DNA from: Lactifluus volemus
Lineage: Eukaryota; Basidiomycota; Agaricomycetes; Russulales; Russulaceae
Assembly (NCBI GenBank): GCA_022376515.1
Contig: WTXI01000276.1
Coordinates: 1-47,751 of the forward strand
Direction of reading: 5' to 3'
Length of the DNA stretch: 47,751 nt
Shown here: positions 12,571 through 24,775 of the stretch, piece after piece
Position numbering within the stretch: the stretch's first letter is position 1
How the letters are laid out: every line of letters starts with the position of its first letter
Made by a program: the position numbers and the translations under genes
Notes under the pieces: generated by a model
Told to the model about the DNA's origin: nothing
The model's database searches: none
The model's input: the letters and a program-made list of their open reading frames with translations, nothing else

Positions 12571-12828
12571 ATTGGTGAGCTGAGTGCGGCTGAAGTGACT
12601 TATTCCGGTGAAGACCTGGGATGTATTAACGGTTAAAAGCAGGAATATCGGAAGTGAGAGACTTTTGCATACGAATTTCGAGTTGGTGAGGAGATATCGA
12701 TAAGAGCGAGGCGTTGAGCCTCTCCTCGAGGCAACCACCACAACAATGACACACAGACCTAAAATGGTCATCGATCTGCGTCCACAGTACAAACGTTTAT
12801 TTACGGCTTTTCATCTCACCCACTTACG
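12571..12828. promoter_or_regulatory. Shared upstream region of NLR copy 2 and U6 pseudogene
   Basis: 258 bp between the NLR start codon (minus strand) and the U6 pseudogene (plus strand). It aligns with 24096-24378 and 36278-36542. In the intact segment it should hold both promoters. I see no canonical TATA box. Confidence 0.5.
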
Positions 12829-12945
12829 ATCGCTCCCTTCGGGGATGCATACGAAGTTAGAACGATACAGAGACGATTAGTGTACTGCACAAGGATGACA
12901 CGATGTCTCAGAGTGGTAGACCTACAGTTCTCAATATTTATTTTT
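12829..12945 (+). pseudogene. U6 snRNA pseudogene 1
   Basis: Similar over its whole length to the U6 gene at 36543-36665: the 5' stem CTCCCTTCGGGG, GATACAGAGA, TGCACAAGGATGACACG and the T-rich end. The stretch after ACAGAGA reads GATTAGTGTACTGC in place of GATTAGCATGGCCCCTGC. The catalytic AGC triad and the U4-pairing bases are therefore lost. The same replacement occurs in pseudogene 2, so it predates the split of duplicons A and B. Confidence 0.85.
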
Positions 12946-13289
12946 ACCTCTGCGCGTTTCTTTCTGTGCAAATTTTTCGTCCACTAGTATTAACGTCATC
13001 CCAATTTTCTGCCTTTATTTTCCACTCCTCTGTCTAGCTCACGTCATGGTGTACTGCATAGCCCATCAAAGACCCACATGCCGTTCTATACTTTCTCTGG
13101 ACGGGCAATGACGTGCCTGCCCCTATGATAACCCACATGAACGTGCTAATCTTGCGAGCGTCCATCGCAGCACACAGCTACAAACTTTAATATAGTGAGA
13201 GATGTGTTAATGTACTGCATGTATTAACTTAATGAATGTCCAAGGAGACATCCGACATCTAGGGATGCGATGCCAGTGATCCATTTGGG
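12946..13289. other. Spacer between U6 and receptor pseudogenes
   Basis: 344 bp with no gene. It aligns in part with 24491-24775 and 36666-37019 (shared GGTGTACTGCACAGCCCATCA-type stretch near 13050, and the CATCCGACATCTAGGGATGCG-type stretch near 13250). Nothing regulatory can be named. Confidence 0.5.
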
Positions 13290-13642
13290 AACTCGTACTG
13301 TACACCCAGTTTCTCCTCAGTCAAGAATTTTGGCCCTTGAACACTCTGAGTCTCTGGGGACTGGCTACTTCATTTAGAGTTTCGCGGAGCGAGGCCTCGA
13401 TGGTAACGATGCGGCCTGTCGTCTCTGTCGTCGTGTCGTGGATCGGAAGGTCATGCGGAGCAAGAATGGACGCGTATTGGAGAAAAAGGGGCATTGAACA
13501 GGCCGGATGAAAAGTCGACCAAAATTGTGATGGCAATGGGATGATCGACAAGGGAAGAACCTGTGAAATCACGTTTAGATAAAGCACAGTCAGAAAGAGG
13601 ATACTGGTGCCTCACAAAAGTAAATTGGATTATACGACACCT
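13290..13642 (-). pseudogene. Truncated 7TM receptor pseudogene 1 (last exon only)
   Basis: Corresponds to the 3' end of the intact receptor gene at 37020-38697: VLPLSI, then a scrambled TM7 region, HDLPI, TTTETT, IEAS, LNEVASPQRL. The C-terminal tail is shortened and frames shift. Homology to the intact gene stops at the sequence GATTATACGACACC, at the same point as in duplicon B. All upstream exons are missing, so it cannot make a receptor. Confidence 0.75.
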
Positions 13643-14161
13643 GTGCCATCATTTCCCGGTCCATTCTCTCTCTCTGAATATATCTCTACTTTCCCGGCCA
13701 GTCTCGTTGGATCCTTGACCACAAAAAGGTGTGGTTGCTCCATACCATCACAGATAAAATCGTCGAAGAGGCGCAAGTCCATATTTTTCAAGTACAGTAT
13801 TCACTTGGCCTTGCTCCTGCTAGCCCGTTCGCCGTTCTCCACGCTTAGCCATTCGCGCTCCACTCGATATGAAGTTGAATATAAATATAGTTGCCTGGTT
13901 ATCATGGCGCCAACTCGAATTCGTTGCGAAACGAGTGGCTCAGTCCGATCACCATCAACATTTCTAGATTTGCGCATTAAGTCTGTATAAGGTGCTCCTT
14001 GTGATGTCTATATAGTAGTTACGATATCCAAAGGAGTCTGGATACGCGCAGAATAGGACTGAGACTAATAAAGGTGAATCCAAGCTGTGACAAGCCTAAG
14101 CCAGACGCGTCAACTTGGATTGGACGCGCGGCTCTGTCAAGTGAACTTGTCCTCTACCACC
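13643..14161. other. Upstream region of the PRE5 pseudogene 1
   Basis: No gene. It aligns with 25289-25800 and 40555-41030. It keeps a TATATAG-like site near 14010 and the inverted element GACGCGTCAA..TTGGACGCGC near 14106-14131 seen before intact PRE5. Confidence 0.5.
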
Positions 14162-15232
14162 TTTCTGCACTGCGCTCACTTGTCGTTATCTGAGCTTATA
14201 CTCATCGTATGAAATAGTTCCGCAACATCTACGACTCATACAACACCGTATTCTTGCTCCAAGGTATCAAGTAGAGTACGCACTCGAAGCCGTCACGCAG
14301 GATTCGGCAGCAGTCGGTCGGCGCTCAAAAACTCATGGTATCCTCCTTGCTCTCAAAGTGCGTGCTGTGTCATGCTCGTAGCAGTAGCGGCGCTTCGTCT
14401 CACTCCTTCGACTCACACGTACGTTGTGCAACGCTCAAGCGGGGAGCTCGCCTTGTACCAGCAAAAAATGTTCTGGATCGACGACCACGTCGGCATTGCG
14501 ATCGCAGGCCTAAACGGATGCGCGTGTACTCAGGTCCGTCGCATTACATTTCTCACATCATGTCCCACCCACAGACCCAAACTACCTCCTTTCACAATTC
14601 AGCAACTTTGTGGGCCAGCACGCTATGGCATCCAAGATGGTCTTTAACCGGACTGTCTCCGTAAATCGCCTCGTGTCAGTCATCGCTGAAGTGCGTTTTA
14701 CCTTTTTTTTTCCAATCTAAGGTTTTTCTTTCTGACAATGTATTGACCGAACTCAGAAGCCCAAGTGAAAACGCAGGAATACGGCCGACGTCCATACAGT
14801 GTCGGCTTCCTCGTCATCGGGTTGGACCACATCGGACCACACCCTTACAAGTTCTCACCAACCGACACCTCCTTTGAGTAACATACCTTGCCGTCTCAAT
14901 CTACGCCCGTATTCAAGGCGCCAAGACGTATTTCGAGAAGCATCTTGAGTCGTTCCCTGATGGTACCGTATCCCCTCACCTTCGTTGTGTGATCACCATC
15001 TCACCGAAAAGTGTTCGTTTGTCCCGGAACTGAACGTTTTTGCGGCAGCTTGGAAGATCTGATTCGTCACTGGTTGCACGCGCTCCGTGAGATGCTGCAG
15101 CAGAACAAGGAACTCGCGACGATCAACACCTCGATTAGTATTTTGGGTCCGTGCGGCATGCACGAAGCTGAGGGCACGCCAGTCAACTTTCGTATCCTCG
15201 AAGGCACCCCGGTCGAGGTGTATACGTGCTGA
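14162..15232 (+). pseudogene. PRE5: 20S proteasome alpha-6 subunit (PRE5) pseudogene 1
   Basis: Matches intact PRE5 (41038-42229) exon by exon: FRN.YDS near 14223, GVERY-type and EAV blocks, [26 protein letters not shown], then DLIRHWLHALREML and EAEGTPVNFRILEGTPVEVY before TGA at 15230-15232. The start codon is destroyed (GCACTG in place of GCATGG). A deletion near 14265 breaks exon 2, ATC/TAA changes appear near 14880, and the acidic C-terminal tail is gone. Not functional. Confidence 0.85.
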
Positions 15233-16310
15233 GGACAATGTGCATGGCATGCCGCTAAAGTCTTCAAATAATTTCTCTGGAGGATGGCTGCGATAGCCAC
15301 AAGTACCTAAACGGGTACGTTGTCTTTGCTTTGCTCATGTCCAATATGAGAGCTTAATAGTTAATACTGGCGGACACTGTGCTTCATCTATGCTTCGGTT
15401 CTCAGGCTATGCGGCATTAGAGAACAATATGCTAGCGATTTCCGATGAGTCCCTGACAAACATTAGCCGCGGAAGGAGATAACTTAGAAAAAGGGGACAT
15501 CACCAAAACGGACTATCAATAAGGCTATCGCAATGTGGAACCGGGCGCCTAGTAAGGTTTCGTGGAGGTTGTATAGACGCTGGCCTCTGGTCTTCTCCCT
15601 TGCTTTGCGCCAACGTTCCATCGATCCAACTGTTAGCTCATCAAAATGCAACCCACATTCAGGCGACAGCATACACTGATACTTCCTCTATCAACCAACA
15701 CTAATTCGTCGTAGCGAGGTTGCTATACATGCACCATCCCAGTCGCCCGCGACGTGGAAAGTTATGCCGAGTAACTCGAGATCTTTGTTTGTTTAGCTTT
15801 GTCCAATATGATTGCCATGCCCTCATGTCTAGTCACTGCCGCCACTTAGTATAAGACAGAGCAAAATTAGTAGATTTAGGCCATCAATTCGGCATGAAAT
15901 ATTTGCGTTCTATTACCCTGTTTGCAAGGCTATATGCGAGCGATAATCGACCACGGAATCCCTATATCAAAAGCTGACGCGTTTTCCAACTGGAAACCCC
16001 ACAGTTTACAAATTTGCAACCAAGGTCGCGTCGGTGCCGTGGTGAACCGTGGGACCGTCGGAGACCCCACCCGCTGTATGGGATGTCGTTCACTTCTCTC
16101 TCAGCCACACCGTAATATGATGTGGACATTTCACATCATTTGGGTCGTGCTCATCGGTGCGCCCTTCGCTTGCATGACCTCCAATTGCACAGGAGGTCAA
16201 CTCTCAAAGCCTCTATCGACACGCTACGGGCATAGCTTCGCATCCCGATCAAGAGGCTGAGGCGCAGGCGCGTCCCAGCACATTATAAGCACCACTCATT
16301 GTCGCCGTCA
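15233..16310. other. Non-coding spacer between PRE5 and S28 pseudogenes
   Basis: About 1.08 kb without a recognisable gene. It aligns with parts of 26870-28395 in duplicon B. Relative to B it lacks the roughly 600-bp piece that carries the UBP8-like fragment (junction near 15505-15515). Confidence 0.55.
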
Positions 16311-18266
16311 CGGCTTCGAGTTCTCCGTTCAGACGTTCACTCTGCCACTCGATCACTTTTACGACACCACCGACGCGACGTTTCAACAACGTTTCTGGGT
16401 CAACACACGACACTACAAACCACGTCCTGGCTCACCGGTCATCGTTATCGACGGGGGCGAGACTAACGGGGAGGACCATCTGCCGTTTTTGGACACAGGT
16501 ATTGCGGATATTTTGGATAGATATTATGGTACGTGTTCCTTGGGTTGAGCCTAGACGGTTGTATGCGCTGACATCCAACCGGGGTTTGGTCCAGGCAAGT
16601 CTGTGGGTGTCCAAAACGTTTCGACAGATTCCCTAAGGTGCGCCTGTCGGCACATGCCATATCGACCCCTCCACGCACTCTTATATTAATTGAGCTTGTT
16701 TCCCTATTACGTGTGCTGTAGGTGGCTAAACAACGAGCAAGCACTCGAAGACTCGGTCAATCTTATGCGCAACGTCAAAATCGAGAACATCAATGAGGAC
16801 CTTACGGCCCGAAAGACATCGTGGATATACTATGGTGGTTCGTGTGCCCTCTCCAGCGTCATGTGGTGGTCATCTCGTTATTAATCCCGTGTTTGTAGGG
16901 GTCATATGCAGAAGCATGGGCAGCTCGCATGCGAGTCCTGTATCCTGGTCTCGTGTTTGGCGCTATTGCGAGGAGTGGTGGGCACCTTTTTCTTCAATCA
17001 TTCTTCACAAACGATATTAAACCTCCTCCCGTCCCCTAGCAGTGACGCACGCTGTGCTCACGAATTGGGAGTACACGAACATCATCCGGCTCGCCGCGGA
17101 GCCAATTTGTTCATCCAACCTCGTGAATAGCATCAGCATGATTGATTCGCTTCTCAAACTTGGCCCCCTGCGCGGCCGACTGAAACCCCTTTTTGGCCTC
17201 GGCGAGCTGGAGTCAGACAAGGACTTCGCCTCGGCGCTCGAGGTATGTCTCGGACCTGCTTTATAAGATAGGCGAAACTAATATGTGCTGCTGGAACATT
17301 ATCCGCTGACAATCGTAGCAGGATCAGAACTGGGATCCTGCTGTTAGCTCGACGACATTCGATCAGTTCTGCGCGACGCCGAACGGTGACACGCCGACTC
17401 TGAGAGACACGGACCGCACGATGCTCCTGCCAGGAGGACTGAAAGCTAACATCGCTCTTTTAAATTACGCAAAGTGGATTCGTGAGGTACGCATCTCTTA
17501 CCCTTATACATCTTATACATCTTGAATCACAAAGCTTTTGGGACCGCGAAGAACGTTGTCGCTCTCTGCCCACAAGATATGGGTTTGACTGTGGAAGATT
17601 GCTTTGGGACAAACGAGCGCCCGTGGGTCTTCCAGTACTGCGGGGCTATTTGACCGTATGTCTTCGCATCACCGCATCACCGCCCATGCTGACATCCATT
17701 TATAGACCGCGCCACCAGTTGGCACCCCTACCATTATCTCGTGCCTATTGGACATTGAGTACGAGCACAAGATATGTATTCAGGCGTTCCCAGCGGGAGA
17801 ATACTACAAAGTGCCTCCGCTGCCAAATGTCACTTCCGTGAACGTGCTAGGCGATTACCACCTCGCAGCTGATAGGTTAGCATTTATTGACGGTGAATGT
17901 ACGTATATTCAGTCCCTCTACCCCTTTCTTAAACGGGTCCGGCGAAGCTGACCAAGGATGGGTTTGCAATTAATTCGTGGCGCCCATACACGCCAGATAG
18001 CACTTACGGCTGCGCGGAGGAACGTGAGGACATAGTGCTTGGACCATTCAAAATTTATTCCTGGTACGTTGTAGTTTTTTCACTTGCTGAGATAAAACTC
18101 TGGAATGACACGCTGCTAGGTGGTGTCCACCACTGGGACGAGAACGCGCTTCGAGAGGGCGAAAAGGAACCCAAGAAATTTTGGCAAATTCATTAACGAG
18201 ATGGTCGAGTTTGTCAAAGCTTGGTTGGAGGACTGGGTAGACCCCTTCGACGAGGCAATCGTATGA
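16311..18266 (+). pseudogene. S28 serine carboxypeptidase pseudogene (nearly full length)
   Basis: Secreted or vacuolar prolyl-X carboxypeptidase family. The translation runs GFEFSVQTFTLPLDHFYDTT, FQQRFWVNTRHY, VIVIDGGE, then RYYG, RWLNNEQALEDSVNLM, and YGGSYAEAW joined across an intron (about 16835-16899), so the nucleophile Ser is kept. Later blocks are LVFGAIASSGV, VLTNWEY, NWDPAVSSTTFDQFC, VALCPQDMGL, then WRPYTPDSTYGC, VHHWDENAL (catalytic His region) and EFVKAWLEDW to a stop at 18264-18266. The TGGVG..LEH stretch normally before RYYG is deleted, and there is a frameshift near 17650 (QYC then stop). No clear signal-peptide exon is seen. A duplicate lies inverted at 28400-29950. Confidence 0.75.
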
Positions 18267-18719
18267 TTCGCTTGATATGTAACTTTTCGTTAGTCTTTAG
18301 TTCGGAACAGCGCAATGCTATGTGCAATCGAAAATGACATTCTACTTTGCTAGTTCTCGCGCCGAGATCAGCAATCCTACAAATAGTTCGACTCGCTTTG
18401 TGCACCTTTCAACTTCATACAAGGCCCGAAAATCCATCAGAAAGTCAATTTTGACTTTTCTTTCTTGTTGAGGACCTCTTTTGAGGCACATTTGTCACAT
18501 GACTGCGTCACGTTACTCGCCAGCACGTGAGCCCCAGCAAGAAAAGTTAGAAAACACGGGTTCAATGGACCCTCTGTTGATTCATCAGACTTTAACATGA
18601 TGTGGTGATTGGAAAGAATCATCTGGCTGTCCGTGGTTGTTTATTAGTATGAGTGGGGCCCAAGCCGATCCAGAGGAATGACTAAAGAAAAAATACATAG
18701 CGTACAACTGATTCTATTT
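18267..18719. other. Spacer between S28 and NLR copy 3
   Basis: Non-coding. It aligns with 6263-7181 (without the LTR) and with 30111-30867. Part of the shared flank between the CTTTCTT block near 18465 and the CACATGACTGCG block near 18496 is deleted here. No gene is seen. Confidence 0.55.
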
Positions 18720-21700
18720 CTATGAATTGTAACGATAGACTGTAGCCCAATTTGATCCATACGCAAACTTTGAGAAATCAAGCCGCGTCTCATGTTCACC
18801 TGCAATCCAGACAGTGCTGGGTCTATGAAGACATTGCCTGTGAAGCTCGGGAATCCATAAAAAAAGTTCTTTCTCTTCCCCACATATCCACCCGTCAGCA
18901 TCGATCAGGGATTGATCTGTAAGGTTTGTTACAACCTCCGCAGACCTGGCCCCTGAGGTGTGTCCAGTATACCTGTCCCCTCCAAACTGTCCTGTAATAT
19001 CCCACATGCGAATCGTGCGATCGTACGAGGCCGATGCAATGCACTGGCCGTCCAGTGAGAATGCAATGGAGTTGACCTTGTCCGTATGTCCAGTGAACGG
19101 GCCCGCTACAATCTCTCCTGTTGCAGCATCCCATATGCGAATCGTACAATCGTTTGAAGCGGACGCAACGCGCTTCCCGTCTGGCGAGAATACAGCAGAG
19201 TGGACCGAACTAGTGTGCCCAGTAAATGGGCCCGCTATGATCCGTCCGGTTGTGATATCCCACACGCAAATTGTGGCATCGCCTGAGGCCGATACGAGAC
19301 GCTGTCCGTCCGGCGAGAATGCCACAGAATTGACCGAATAAGTATGTCCTGTAAACGGGTCCACTATTAACTGTCCTGTTGTGGCATCCCAGATGCAAAC
19401 CGTGTGATCTCTTGAGGCCGATGCGATGCACTTTCCGTCTGGCGAAAATGTCACACACATGACCCCATCGGTGTGTCCAGTAAACGGGCCTGCTACGACC
19501 CTTCCTGTTGTGGCAACCCAAATTTGAATCGTGTGATCATAAGAAGCCGATGCGATGTGCCGCCCGTCCGGTGAGAATGCAACAGACATGACCCAAAAAG
19601 TATGTCCAGTGAACGGGCCCGCTACGACTTTCCCTGTTGTGGCATCCCACACACGAATCGTACGATCGTGTGAGCACGATGCAACGCGCTGTCCGTCAGG
19701 CGAGAATGCAACAGACATGATCCGATCGGTGTGTCCAGTAAACGGGTGCGCTACGATCTGTCCTGTCGCGGCATCCCACATATAAATAACGTGATCATCC
19801 GAGGCTGATGCGATGCGCTGTCCGTCTGGCGAGAATGCAATAGATCTGACTCGATCGGAGTGTCCAGTAAATGAATGAGCTATGATCTGTCTTGCCGCGA
19901 TGTCCCACACGCGAATCGTGCCGTTCTCCGAGGCAGATGCAATGCGCTGTCCATCCGGCGAGAATGAAACAGAAAGGGTCGCATCGGTGTGTCCAGTAAA
20001 CGGACCCGCTACTCCGATTGTGGCATCCCACAAGCGAATCGTGCCATCGTACGAGGCCGATGCGATATGCTGCCCATCTGGAGAGAATGCAACACTTTTG
20101 ACGGAATCGGTGTGTCCAATAAATGGACCCGCTACGGCCACTCCCGTTGTAATATCCCACACACGAATTGTGCGGTCATATGAGGCCGATGCGATGCGGT
20201 GTCCGTCCGGCGAAAATGCAACAGACCTGACCCAATGGGTGTGTCCAGTAAACGGGCCCGCTATGATCTGTGCTGTTGCGGCATCCCACACGCATATCGT
20301 TCCATCGTCCGAGGCCGATGCAACGTGCTGCCCGTCTGGCGAGAATGCAACAGTTCTGACCTTATCGGTGTGTCCAGTAAATGGGCCCGCTACGACCTCT
20401 CCCGTTATGGTATTCCACATGCGAATCATGCGATCCAGCGAGGCCGATGCCACGTGCCGCCCGTCCGGCGAGAATGAAACAGAAACGACCTCTGCTGTAT
20501 GTCCAAAAAATAGGACCGTTACGATTTGTCCTGTTGCGACATCCCTCACGTGAATCGTGTTTCCGCGCGCCGAGGCCGATGCAATGCGCTGCCCGTCTGG
20601 CCAAAATGCAACCGAACCGACCAAGCACTGGTATCCAGGAAATGGGCCCGCTACGATCTCTCCCGTCCTGGCATCCCAAACGCAGATGGTGCCATCTGTA
20701 GAGCCCCATGATGCGATGCGATGCCCGTCCGGCGAAAATGTAACAAAACGGACCGGTCCATCATGTGCATAAATCGTCATTTCCAATGCTGGCCAATGAG
20801 ATAATTGCCCACGTCCCAAGGTCAATGTGTAAGGAAACTGGGAAAGATATTGATTGCGGATGCGGGAAGAGGTTGGTGTGAAAGGGAGGGCAGACACATA
20901 GATATGCGGAGCGCTCTTTTCCACGGCGATTCCGAAATACCGCACAAATGCGGACGCATCATGCACCAATCCCAACAAATCCTGCACTTCTGGCTGAGTA
21001 CGCTGTTGCCATTTTACGCAAATGTCATTATATGTCATACTCAATTATCGGGTGTACATACCTCAAGCCGCAACCACCATGACAACACTGGTGAAATAGG
21101 ACCCACACGGCTCTTGATGCTAAGCACTTCGAGCCAAAACAGAAATTTTGTCTCGAAGAGCGATCGGACCTTCTTGAAGATTTCCTGGTTGAAGGCAAGA
21201 TGTCCTAAATGATCGACCCAGTAAATACACGAGTATGATAGTCCAGATGGAATGTGTTCGGCAATTCGAGATTCAAGGTCTGGGACGTCGCTGTTGGCAA
21301 GATACGATGACTCGAGTTTGCAGATATTGAATTTGAGGCTATTGAGCATTAAGCCAAGGCAGGAATATGCCAACTGTCGGTGGGCGTCGGCGAGGTCCAC
21401 ATAAAACACATTGCTCGTCTTGTTGATTAGAAAATCTCGGAATGAGGTATGGAGAGGAACGATGGGATGCGTTTGATTCGATGAAGTCACGTTACTCAGC
21501 AGCGAGCCGAGGTGACGGAGAACAGGAATAGGATCCAAGTCGTCGGGGTCATCAATGGGTGCATGCTGTCGGAAAGAAATTAAGGACCGGATAGAGAGGG
21601 GCTCGATCGCAGCAAGAAGCTGTCCCATGATGGATCGAAATAGCGCCTGTGCCTCCTCTGATTTGAAGTATTCTTTGAGAACTTCTTCGTACAAATGATC

Positions 21701-24095
21701 CAGCAAAGCTATACCACGACCTCGAGAGTGTCCCAACAGGCGCTGTATGACCTTCTTAACGCTGACCCCGCGATTATCAGGGCTATTGATGAACCCGGAT
21801 GCAACTGCAGCCCATTGAAACAGGCCCTCTGCCCCCTTCGCTAATCTGTCACCATGCTCTTTGAACACTTCATCGGGGAGCTCATTCTGGAGATAAATCC
21901 GAATATCATGCTCCGTGTCGGCGGCCAGTTGGGCGTCATTCATATAGAGGGTACGGACAGACTTCGCGTTGGCGAACGCAGTTTCGATACCATGCTCCGG
22001 CCTCGAAGTGATCAATATGCGGAAGTTTGGCGGGAGTTTGATGAGATGTTGGGCAAGGAATGTATGTAGTCCATTTTTGCCGATCGTGGTGCCACTCTCG
22101 TCCAACGCATCGATGACGAGAAGAATTGTGCCATCGAGTTGTAGGTACTTGAGTGGTTCAAGGAGGAGCCATTGAGAAAGTATACAATAATCTTGGGTAT
22201 TACGAAAAGACGAATTGCCAATAATGGCCTCCCCGAGGGCGAGTTTGAACGGAGGATAACGATCGCAGAGATCACGAGCAAGTGTTGTGAAGAGATGATA
22301 ACCATCGCCTTTGGCGTCTTTGGATTCCTCCTTCCGACGAAAAGCGACATAAGATCCAAGACACTTCTTGTCGAAGAGATGCGCGACCTCATGTGCAATC
22401 GAGGACTTTCCTGTGCCTGCCTGGCCGAAGAGTACGAGGCCACGTTCAGAGTTGGGATTCCCGACCCATTCAATGATGTGGCGCAAAAAATCTTCACGGG
22501 TGCCTGGATGACAGCCCTTCCTATCGTTGGATCGCCAGCCTCCTATGACAGGCGTTTCTCCAATTATTGCCCTCAATTCTGCGCTGCCCCTCTCAGATGG
22601 ATGATCTGATGATTTTCCAGAATTACGCACCAGTTTCCAATGCCTGCTTCGACATTTTCGGTAGCTGATCTCTCATATCATCTCGGATCTGAATGACAGC
22701 AGCCCCAGCGATGACATTAGCATATGTGAGGAACCTCTTATGCAGTCGGACGAATGTTGTGCGGTAGGTTTCGACTTTGTCGTCAAGCTGGCCGCCGATA
22801 TTCTTCAAAACTCGTTTCCCTGGAAATCACAAGTGAATAGCAAGCAACAAAACTGGTCAAGATGACGTGCCGACTTGCACATCCTTTGAATACGATTCGA
22901 TAAATTCGGCAGATTCAGAGACACACTGCAGCATCTCCTCAAGGATTTTTGCCTGTGTAGATCCCTGCTGGATGCTCGATAAAACGTCCGCATCCTTCGC
23001 AAATTCAAACGCGTCCCATATCGCGATAAGTAGTGTCCGGACGTTATCGTCAAGCTGAAATTGGTGTAGCAAGCTCTAGTAGCAAAGTGACAAAAAAAAA
23101 GAATGAATCTTCCATGACCTCCGACAAAGTAAGGACACACACCTCGGGGATCTTTGAGAACAGAGTCCATGCTAAGCTGGCATAGGGGTTCAGCTGGGAC
23201 GGAATGAGGTCAGCGAAGGGTATGGAGAAAAGATATTTTGTGCATACTTTTAGGATTGGACTGACTGTGTCCATCACCCATTTGATAGTATTAGCGGTAG
23301 TCTTCCACGTTTTCACCGTATCCAAAGCTTCCCCGGCGCGATCGAGAGTATGTGACATCTCCGTCTGGCTGTCCACAATTGATGCCACAGGTGTACCGCT
23401 CTGGATGGCAACAGTACCCATCCGAGATGAAGAAGGTAGGGTGGTGGTAATTGCTGTCGGTCGCGTTGTATCAGTAGAATGCGTAGCACCTTCTTCAGCG
23501 ACAAGGTTGTGCAGATCTCCCATTCTTGGGTTTAGGGCGTTGTCTGACGCAGTCACAGACGAACTCGGATTTGCTGACATGGTGATCGTTATGTAGGGTG
23601 TGGCCGGCTTCGTCATAGCACTGCCGAAACTAATATCGAGTTCTACAGGTTGGATGCTCAGCTAGGCGCATCAACAAGAATCTTTAAAAGACGAACCGCG
23701 TTGTGGTTCACAGTCTATTTCCCGCGTTCCAACACGGATATCCCTCTGCATGACCGTTTTCGCATAAAGAGATATTGTAAGACGAGAGTGGGGTAGTACA
23801 GTACTACAGGAGAGTCAGTTGTAAATAAAGGCAAAAATATGACGATTCTTACAAAGCATCGACGTCTTCGTTCCACTCCACACGATTCCCCGTGCTCAGC
23901 AGAGCTCGTGTATGCCAAGTTCTCGCCCCGGCGATCACAGTAACATAAAAACGACATTCTTTTCGAGAGCTAGTCTTGATACGGGGAAGGTCGTGTGCTC
24001 TGAGCACTGGCAGGTAACAGAGATATAGTACTTGTCACAGCGAGATATGAAAGACACATACCAGTTACTTGGAGTGGGAATGAGCTAGGTTGCAT
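18720..24095 (-). CDS. C2-NACHT-WD40 NOD-like receptor, copy 3 (intact)
   Basis: Nine exons: 24095-24062, 24006-23853, 23803-23697, 23642-23248, 23193-23143, 23075-22871, 22819-22631, 22578-21062, 21002-18720. They sum to 4935 nt (1644 aa) with every junction in phase. Residues 1 to about 125 form a C2 domain (VLRAHDLPRIK, CRFYVTVIAGARTW, NRVEWNED, LTISLYAK). About 190-378 is a helical linker. NACHT has P-loop GQAGTGKSS at 430-438 and Walker B LLVIDALDES at 531-540. From about 955 there are 14 WD40 repeats, then a tail with GWICGEEKELFLWIP. C2 domains often bind membranes. The intron after exon 6 starts with GC (22870-22820). The start ATG was chosen because it opens the C2 frame. Ligand and effector output are unknown. 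Confidence 0.93.
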
Positions 24096-24378
24096 ATCGG
24101 TGACCTGAGTGCGGCTGAAGTCACTTATTCCGGATGTTTGAAGACCTGGGATATATTAACGGTTAAAAGCAGGAACATCGGAAGTGAGAAAGTTTCGCAT
24201 ACGGATTGCGAGTTGGTGGCTACAGGAGATATCGATAAGAGTGCGATAGCGATCAGAGTGAGGCGTTGAGTCCCTCCACGAGGCAGCCGCCAAAACCATG
24301 GCACAGACCTAAATTGGTCATCGATCTGCGTCCACTTTACAAACGTTTGTTTACGGCTTTTCATCTCACCCACTTACA
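24096..24378. promoter_or_regulatory. Upstream region of NLR copy 3, facing U6 pseudogene 2
   Basis: 283 bp between the NLR start codon (minus) and the U6 pseudogene (plus), with the same arrangement as in the other two duplicons. It should contain the active NLR copy 3 promoter. No canonical TATA box is recognised. Confidence 0.5.
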
Positions 24379-24490
24379 ATCGCTCCCTTCTGCGTACGAA
24401 AAAATTAGAACGATACAGAGAAGACTAGTGTACTGCACAAGGATGACACGCTGTCTCAGAGGGTAGACCTACGGTTCTTAATATATTTTT
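24379..24490 (+). pseudogene. U6 snRNA pseudogene 2
   Basis: Aligns with the U6 gene at 36543-36665 but has lost part of the 5' stem (CTCCCTTCTGCG), changed GATTAGC to GACTAGT, and carries the same TGTACTGC replacement of the CATGGCCCCTGC core as pseudogene 1. ACAGAGA and GCACAAGGATGACACG remain. The AGC triad is missing, so it cannot be a working U6. Confidence 0.85.
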
Positions 24491-24775
24491 ACCTGTTTTT
24501 GCGTTTCTTCCTGTGTAAACTTTTCGTCCACTAGTATCCCAAATTTCCTGCCTTTATTTTCCCTTTATTTTCCACTCTCTTTGTGTAGCTCAAATCATGG
24601 TGTACTGCACAGCCCATCAAACACCCACGTGCCACTGCCACTATAGCCGGGCGTTCTGTCCTTTCTCTGGATGAGCAAAGAGCGTGATGAATGTGTAATG
24701 TACGGGATGTAATATATATGAATGTACAAGCAGACGCATCCGACATCTAGGAATGCGGCGGTGCCAGTGATCCAT
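24491..24775. other. Spacer between U6 and receptor pseudogenes, duplicon B
   Basis: No gene is seen. It is homologous to the spacers at 12946-13289 and 36666-37019. Confidence 0.5.

Larger units (their letters stand above)
6267..18266. repeat. Tandem segmental duplicon, copy A (about 12.0 kb)
   Basis: Carries, left to right, NLR copy 2 (-), U6 pseudogene (+), truncated 7TM receptor (-), PRE5 pseudogene (+) and S28 pseudogene (+). The same order recurs in copies B (18267-30110) and C (30111-42229). NLR stop codons lie at 7182, 18720 and 30868, a spacing of 11.5 and 12.1 kb. Homology covers intergenic DNA as well as genes. Copy A shares derived deletions in U6, the receptor and PRE5 upstream DNA with copy B. 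It also carries a private solo LTR insertion at 6538-6830. Edges are approximate. Confidence 0.85.

Noticed and set aside
13607..13990. 127-aa plus-strand frame as a gene
   Set aside because: It lies in the upstream DNA of a PRE5 pseudogene, is not open in the other duplicons and has no recognisable domain.
16311..18266. The S28 peptidase of duplicon A as a functional gene
   Set aside because: A conserved segment before RYYG is missing, the frame breaks near 17650, and no signal-peptide exon is visible, although the nucleophile Ser motif is kept.
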